Assembly: GCF_009727055.1 (NCBI RefSeq)
Contig: NC_052353.1
Span: 45,411,954 to 45,475,953 of the forward strand
Reading direction: 5' to 3'
Origin: Benincasa hispida
Lineage: Eukaryota > Streptophyta > Magnoliopsida > Cucurbitales > Cucurbitaceae
Length of the DNA: 64,000 nucleotides
Each line of letters starts with the position of its first letter. The stretch's first letter is position 1. Both the position numbers and the translations under genes were made by a program. Below, one piece after another: positions 59,455 through 64,000 of the stretch. The notes under the pieces are model-generated. The model did not search any database. It was not told the origin of the DNA and worked only from the letters and a program-made list of their open reading frames with translations.

Positions 59455-60940
59455 GGAGTCTGGTTCTTCTAATCCTGTACCAAAAAAATACGCATCGTTC
59501 ACAAACAGTATGGGATAGTTCTTCCACTGTAGTGTTGAGTTGTCAAAGAAGAGAGGCGACTACATAGTATACTATCCCATTTGATCACCACATTATTCCG
59601 AACAGGCAAGTTTTCTTGGGGTTGCACAAATTGGTTTTATCCAGCTTGATTGGCCCTTATTACTACTCTAGTTAAGCATTGGAGACCAGAAACTCACACA
59701 TTTCACCTGCCTTGTGAGGAATGTACGATTACGATGCAGGATATTCATACAATTTGGGTTACGAGTGGACGGACAACCATTGACAGGTTCACTACAGTGT
59801 GATTGGAAGAACGTTTGTGAAGAGCTCTTAGGCGTTCCACTAGAGGATTTGAAAGGATCAAGATTGAGTATCCCTGGTTGGCGTCCCAGTTTCCAGAATT
59901 TCCTCCCGATGCCGATGACATAAGCGTACGTAGTTATGCACAAACATACATCCTGCAGCTTATTGGAGGATTTTTGTTTGCTGACAAGTCAAATACTCTA
60001 GTGCATCTCATGTTCCTCCCACTATTGTCTAATTTCGAGCACGCTGGTACGTACTCGTGGGGTGGTGCATGTCTTGCATGGTTGTATAAAGGACTTTGTC
60101 GGGCTTCCAATGCACAAGCGTTGGAAATAGCGGGGCCACTGATACTACTACAAATATGGGCTTATGATCAATTTCCAATTATAGCACCACAAATCCAGCT
60201 ACAGGCCCCAAATCATCGTCCACTTAGTGCTAGGTATTATTTCATTTATATATTTATTTCATTGCCATTTTATGTAAGAATATAAATTAATTGTATTTTT
60301 TATAATTTTAGATGGAGTAGTGTATTAGCTACCTCTGAACAGTCAGCAAATATGTTCTCATGTACAAAAAAAAAAATATTTGAAATGCTGATGCACAATC
60401 AGGTAGCAAATGTATATATAAATGAATATTTAAAATATTTTAGATGTATACTTATTATTTTTCTTTTTTCTTTTTTTTTTTTGTCAAATTATTTGGACGC
60501 CATACACACAACAGATTTGGTCATCCTTATCTGATTATTGTCGTGATGATCTGATTATTGTCGTGATGGTGAAGGTGGTCATCCTTATCTGATTATTGTC
60601 GTGATGGTGAAGGTTGACCGTATCATCCAGATCGTGTGTTGAGATAGTTCGGTCTACGACAAACGATACCTTCGTTCTCCCAGCACTACACCAAATCGAT
60701 TTGAGAGGTCAGCACGACCAAGACTGGCGTCAAATCCATGCGGAATATTTATCCTACTGGCATGGATGACATGATCGTTGTGCACACATTGGTCAAAGTA
60801 GAAGGTATTATTCGATAAACAAGACGACGACTCAATGTTGCTGACACTGACATCGTAGACAACAGCGACAACAAGGTGAACCTAATTTAGAGGGACACGA
60901 AGACAACCCCATGAAGGGTAAGGGCCAGAGTGGTCGTTTT
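59455..60940 (+). pseudogene. Plant mobile domain (PMD) protein, degraded
   Basis: Motifs typical of the plant mobile domain occur in order: a WRPETHTFHLPC-like segment (59670-59720, decayed to GDQKLTHFTCL), FGLRVDGQPLTG, WKNVCEELLGVPLEDLKGS, YAQTYILQLIGGFLFADKSN, HLMFLPLLSNFEHAG, YSWGGACLAWLYKGLCRASN, and EIAGPLILLQIWAYDQFP (about 60115-60180). After an intron-like AT-rich gap, VLR-FGLRQTIPSF and LRGQHDQDWRQIHAEYLSYW follow (60640-60760). Frame changes and stops separate these pieces. PMD genes occur both in MULEs and as domesticated MAIL1/MAIN genes. This copy lies inside MULE ends and is broken, so it is transposon cargo. Confidence 0.9.
60512..60615 (+). repeat. Short tandem duplications in PMD region
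   Basis: GGTCATCCTTATCTGATTAT...GTGATGGTGAAGGT occurs twice (from about 60518 and 60577), and an internal ATCTGATTATTGTCGTGATG unit is repeated within the first copy. These duplications disrupt the PMD frame. Confidence 0.75.
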
Positions 60941-61261
60941 TAAATTTTATGTAAACTTTCATTTTCAAATTATAAATTAAAGAACTAATTATAAATATTC
61001 TTTAATATCATGACTTTTTTTCAATATGAGTACAAGATGTTTTCATTGTATATTAAATATATAATTAAGTTTAATAATAAAGGAATTTGTGGATCGCTTC
61101 CTAAAATTTTAATATTGTTGTACATCTACAATTTAAAAAAAAAATAGTCAACACACTTAATAGTCAACACACTTAAAAAAGGAAAAAGATAAGCAAATAG
61201 TAGACCAAGTCCACGAGTTTACGTCTAACCGATCAACGAGTTTGCTGGATTAAACGATACT

Positions 61262-61387
61262 TGTACCCGATACACAATTTCACTACCCCAATTTTGTCAA
61301 TAGTTTCCCCAAACACCTATTCTTATAAAAAGTTCCCTCAAACCCTATTTTTGTAATTATATATTAAAAAACATTATTTAAAAAATC
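61262..61387 (-). repeat. MULE right terminal inverted repeat
   Basis: Reverse complement matches 56150-56245. It ends about 155 bp before the bTHX start codon, right next to the first TGGGCTT motif (61411). Confidence 0.8.
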
Positions 61388-61410
61388 GTAAAAAAAAAAA
61401 AAAATAGTAA

Positions 61411-61512
61411 TGGGCTTGCTTTTTGGGCTTTTAAATAACAGCCCAGCCCATGCTTTCCAAATCAATAGCAATAGTTAAGCTCCCTTTTGCCTCCTCCGTT
61501 ACAGTTGGGCTC
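61411..61512 (+). promoter_or_regulatory. Site II-like motifs upstream of the bTHX gene
   Basis: TGGGCTT at 61411 and 61424, GCCCAGCCCA at 61441-61450, and TGGGCTC at 61506: five TGGGCY cores within 100 bp upstream of the ATG and no TATA box. This is typical for plant ribosomal-protein genes (TCP-factor sites). Confidence 0.65.
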
Positions 61513-61542
61513 TGAACCAAATCCTGAAAAAAGGAGGAAAAA

Positions 61543-61809
61543 ATGGCGATGGCGCAGTTATGCGGCGCATTAGCTAGGGGAGTGATGGCGGCGGAGCGAC
61601 GGTCTCCTTCTCTAACGTCGTCCATGGCGGCCGAAGGACTGGTGCCCATCCTTTGTGGACGAGGTGACAAGAAGACGAAGAAAGGGAAAAGATTCAAAGG
61701 ATCATACGGAAACGCCAGGCCGAAGAAGGAGAAGAAGATACAGCGAATCAAGGATAAAATCGAGGTTCCTAGTTCCACTCCTTGGCCTCTTCCTTTCAAG
61801 CTCATCTGA
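61543..61809 (+). CDS. Mitochondrial-type small-subunit ribosomal protein bTHX (S31)
   Basis: An 88-residue single-exon frame. The N-terminal 38 residues (MAMAQLCGALARGVMAAERR...) are rich in Ala and Arg with almost no acidic residues, consistent with an organelle presequence, probably mitochondrial. The conserved core GRGDKKTKKGKRFKGSYGN, then ARPKKEKKI, is the signature of the bacterial-type THX/S31 protein that sits at the head of the small subunit. The tail IEVPSSTPWPLPFKLI is the ending I recall for the plant mitochondrial form, At2g21290 in Arabidopsis. The ATG in the context AAAATGGCG is the first in the frame. It is intact; five TGGGCY motifs lie upstream and a MULE end lies about 150 bp before the start. 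The alternative, a plastid PSRP4-type copy, is less likely because that protein has a longer transit peptide. Confidence 0.92.
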   Translation: MAMAQLCGALARGVMAAERRSPSLTSSMAAEGLVPILCGRGDKKTKKGKRFKGSYGNARPKKEKKIQRIKDKIEVPSSTPWPLPFKLI

Positions 61810-63357
61810 TTTGAACCGCTTTTGTTTCCTTCTGATCGTATAAAACTTTCATGATTTGTGTAATTCTGAAAAAGAATCAAGGTTTTCTCGAAGTTTAGGG
61901 TTTATGTCAAGTCAAGATGGATTTAAGCGAAATTGAAATTGATCTATACTGATTAATCGTCTTGCTGGTATGCTTGATTTCATTTTTTTTCCGGTCTGGA
62001 ATTGGAATATGGAGCTTTGTAGCCGAATTTTCCTTCGAATGATATCTGGAAAATTTTCTAGAAAGGATGCATTATTTGGAGAAAATAGTAGATTCTGTAA
62101 AATGGATCCGATTTTATCATACTGAATCTGCAATTTAGGGTTCATCAGCCTGCAACTTGGTGATTTATTTGAGAAGCTTGAAATTTCAAATGTCGTTTGA
62201 ATTTTGTTTAGATAGATTGTTAAAATCTTCTAAATTCTAACTATAAATAAAAATAAAGATGACAAATACTAATATTATTCCTTAATTGACATTCCAAAAT
62301 AAAATAACGATAATAAAAATAAAAATAAAACAAATACCTAATCATCAAACTAAACATGAGATTGGCTCAATTTCGTTTTTTTTTTACATACAGCTACACT
62401 CTGAATATTCATGGAAATAGGAGGTGGGAACGGAAATGATTCTATCACGGAATGAGAATATTTTATTCTAAGTCATTTCATATTTCTTATAACTAATCAA
62501 ATAGATAAGTTTTCTCAATTTTTAATGGTTTTTTTCTCTCATACTTTTTATCGTTTTATTTTATTGATTTTTTTTCTGGTTGATATTGGTTAATTTATTT
62601 ATTTTTATAAATATATTTAAATTAAATTTATAATTGACATATATATTTAATTTTATTAATAATAATATTAATATAATAATTTATACTATTAATATAAAAA
62701 ACCATAATCTTTTTAAAAAATATGAATAACCATAATTGTTGCTTAAATCCTTTTTTATTGGTATATATTATTTATTAAAATTATTAGTTCATCTTTAAAA
62801 AATATTAATTAATTAATTAATAATAAAATAAGTTAACTTTTTTCAATTGAACAATCTTGTATATTTGTACTTCTAGTATTAATCTATAATCATAGTTATT
62901 TTCTTTAAATTATACAAAAAAAAAAAAAAAAAAAAAAAACATTGCTTGATGATTTAAAATCAATTATTTAATATCAACTTCTTTTGTATATATATAAGAT
63001 TTATAATTGATAATTAACTCTTCAATTAACAAAACTATAGGAAAAAGAAGATATTTATATTAATTACTAATATATTTTTTTAATAAAATTGATAATATAA
63101 ATGTACAATATAAAAAATTTAATTGATAATAAATATATTAAACTAGAGGGTGAGTGAGTAAATTTAGTTAAATTTTAATGACTTAAAATTGATTTAAAAA
63201 CATAATGTAATAAAAATAAATTAAATAAAAAATAATTATTGAAATTAATTTTAATGAATTTTATGCTTTATAACAACATAAAAGCATAAAAAGTATAACA
63301 CATTCTTAGACTTTCCATTCCCATACATAATAGAAAACATTTCTAGAAGAAGAAGAG

Positions 63358-63390
<33 letters not shown>

Positions 63391-64000
63391 TCGTTGCCAA
63401 AATCATAGAATAAAAAATTGTACAATAGACCAAAGTTAGAAGTTTGTGAGATTTATGAGGTGGATAATAAAATTGACTAGAGTAGATGTAGACCAATTTT
63501 GGTCGAATTGGTGTTCTTATATCTTTTCTTTATTTGCTGCATTTGTTTTTGCTCTATTTTCTTCAACTTTATGGACTTGCAAGGGCATTGTTTATTTCTA
63601 TATCTTTGCGTTAAAATGGATTTTTTTTTTTTTTTTTTTTTTTTTTTGTTGAAATTGGACTTCCAATCAATCCACGATGGGAAGATGGAGGAAGATGAGA
63701 AAATAATTCTAAATGATTTTTTTCTTTTTATAAAAAATTTACTTTTTAATCTATTTGTTGGGTAATCAAATATAAACAATATGTCAGAACATCAACCAGA
63801 GTGTATTTTGCCAAAAAAAAAATTATAATTGAGCTTTTTATTAATTTTTAATACATATACAATAATTTATTATCACTAATATAATTTTCTACCGGACTTA
63901 TAAGGTAAAATAGTAGAATTTTGGTGCACTCAACTTCTCAAAGAAAATCTTCAATTTTATTAATGAATTCAAATTATTAAGGAAGCCTTGTTTATAGGCT
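61810..64000. other. AT-rich intergenic DNA downstream of bTHX
   Basis: No gene recognised. Contains A runs (about 62918-62939 and 63359-63387) and a T run (about 63619-63647), dense A/T repeats from 62550 to 63250, and a GGAATGAGAATATTTTATTC-like stretch (62449-62468) that may be part of an unidentified MITE. Confidence 0.5.

Larger units (their letters stand above)
56150..61387 (+). mobile_element. MULE with transposase plus plant mobile domain (about 5.2 kb)
   Basis: The left end (56150-56245) and the reverse complement of the right end (61262-61387) match block by block: GATTTTTT..AAATAAT, then TTTTTTAATATATAAT, ACAAAAATA-GG, GAGGGAA, AATAGG, and GTGTAYCSGGTACA. The interior holds a MuDR-type transposase and a PMD domain in the same orientation. 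The outermost bases and a 9-bp target duplication could not be identified, so the true ends may extend slightly. Confidence 0.8.

Noticed and set aside
63251..63779. Frames around the A and T runs near the window end
   Set aside because: Low-complexity Lys/Phe runs created by homopolymers; no family.

Overview
This is a plant nuclear window, very probably from a cucurbit. Three things point there: spliced plant genes with GT-AG introns in AT-rich DNA; dense nested LTR retrotransposons; and a Gypsy gag (about 47.1-50.5 kb) that I recognise from memory as a type common in melon and cucumber relatives. Only two genes look intact and host-derived. One is an 18-exon, five-RRM nucleolar RNA-binding protein of the RBM28/Nop4 family (14024-23902, +, 962 aa by my splice model). 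The other is a single-exon mitochondrial-type small-subunit ribosomal protein bTHX/S31 (61543-61809, +, 88 aa). Both have GGCCCA/TGGGCT (site II-like) motifs just upstream, as is usual for plant ribosome-biogenesis and ribosomal-protein genes.

Layout. 1-5.6 kb: end of a Gypsy LTR, then a Copia RT/RNase H fragment between two Copia LTRs in inverted orientation. 5.9-13.8 kb: a decayed Mutator-like (MULE) region with a DUF1985 fragment on + and a transposase on -, the latter split by a 1.6-kb LTR-like insertion. 13.8-24 kb: the RBM28-like gene, with a 5'-truncated LINE in intron 2. 24-28.4 kb: intergenic DNA with small non-autonomous elements (a foldback MITE with a partial second copy, a tRNA-derived SINE with target duplication, an hAT MITE with 8-bp target duplication, a MULE-type MITE). 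28.4-43.5 kb: Copia fragments and two Ty3/Gypsy chromovirus elements with very long LTRs (about 2.7-3.1 kb). One has almost no interior; the other keeps gag-pol but is full of stops and loses its 3' end inside integrase. 43.5-55.7 kb: nested Copia fragments and LTRs inside a second Gypsy (Tat/Ogre-like) element. This includes a solo Copia LTR with a perfect 5-bp target duplication. 56.1-61.4 kb: a MULE with recognisable terminal inverted repeats carrying a MuDR transposase and a plant mobile domain (PMD), both broken. Its right end lies about 150 bp before the bTHX start codon. 61.8-64 kb: AT-rich DNA without recognisable genes.

The observations most worth checking are: (1) an exact 38-bp Nextera mate-pair junction adapter at 48004-48041, which marks an assembly artefact; (2) a hairpin array in the chromovirus LTR whose arms co-vary; (3) a conserved donor/acceptor pair implying an intron inside that LTR; (4) a CGATCGTTTAG-type motif cluster shared by Copia and Gypsy LTRs; and (5) MULE ends with subterminal palindromes next to the bTHX promoter. 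I found no RNA genes, CRISPR arrays or bacterial-type operons.
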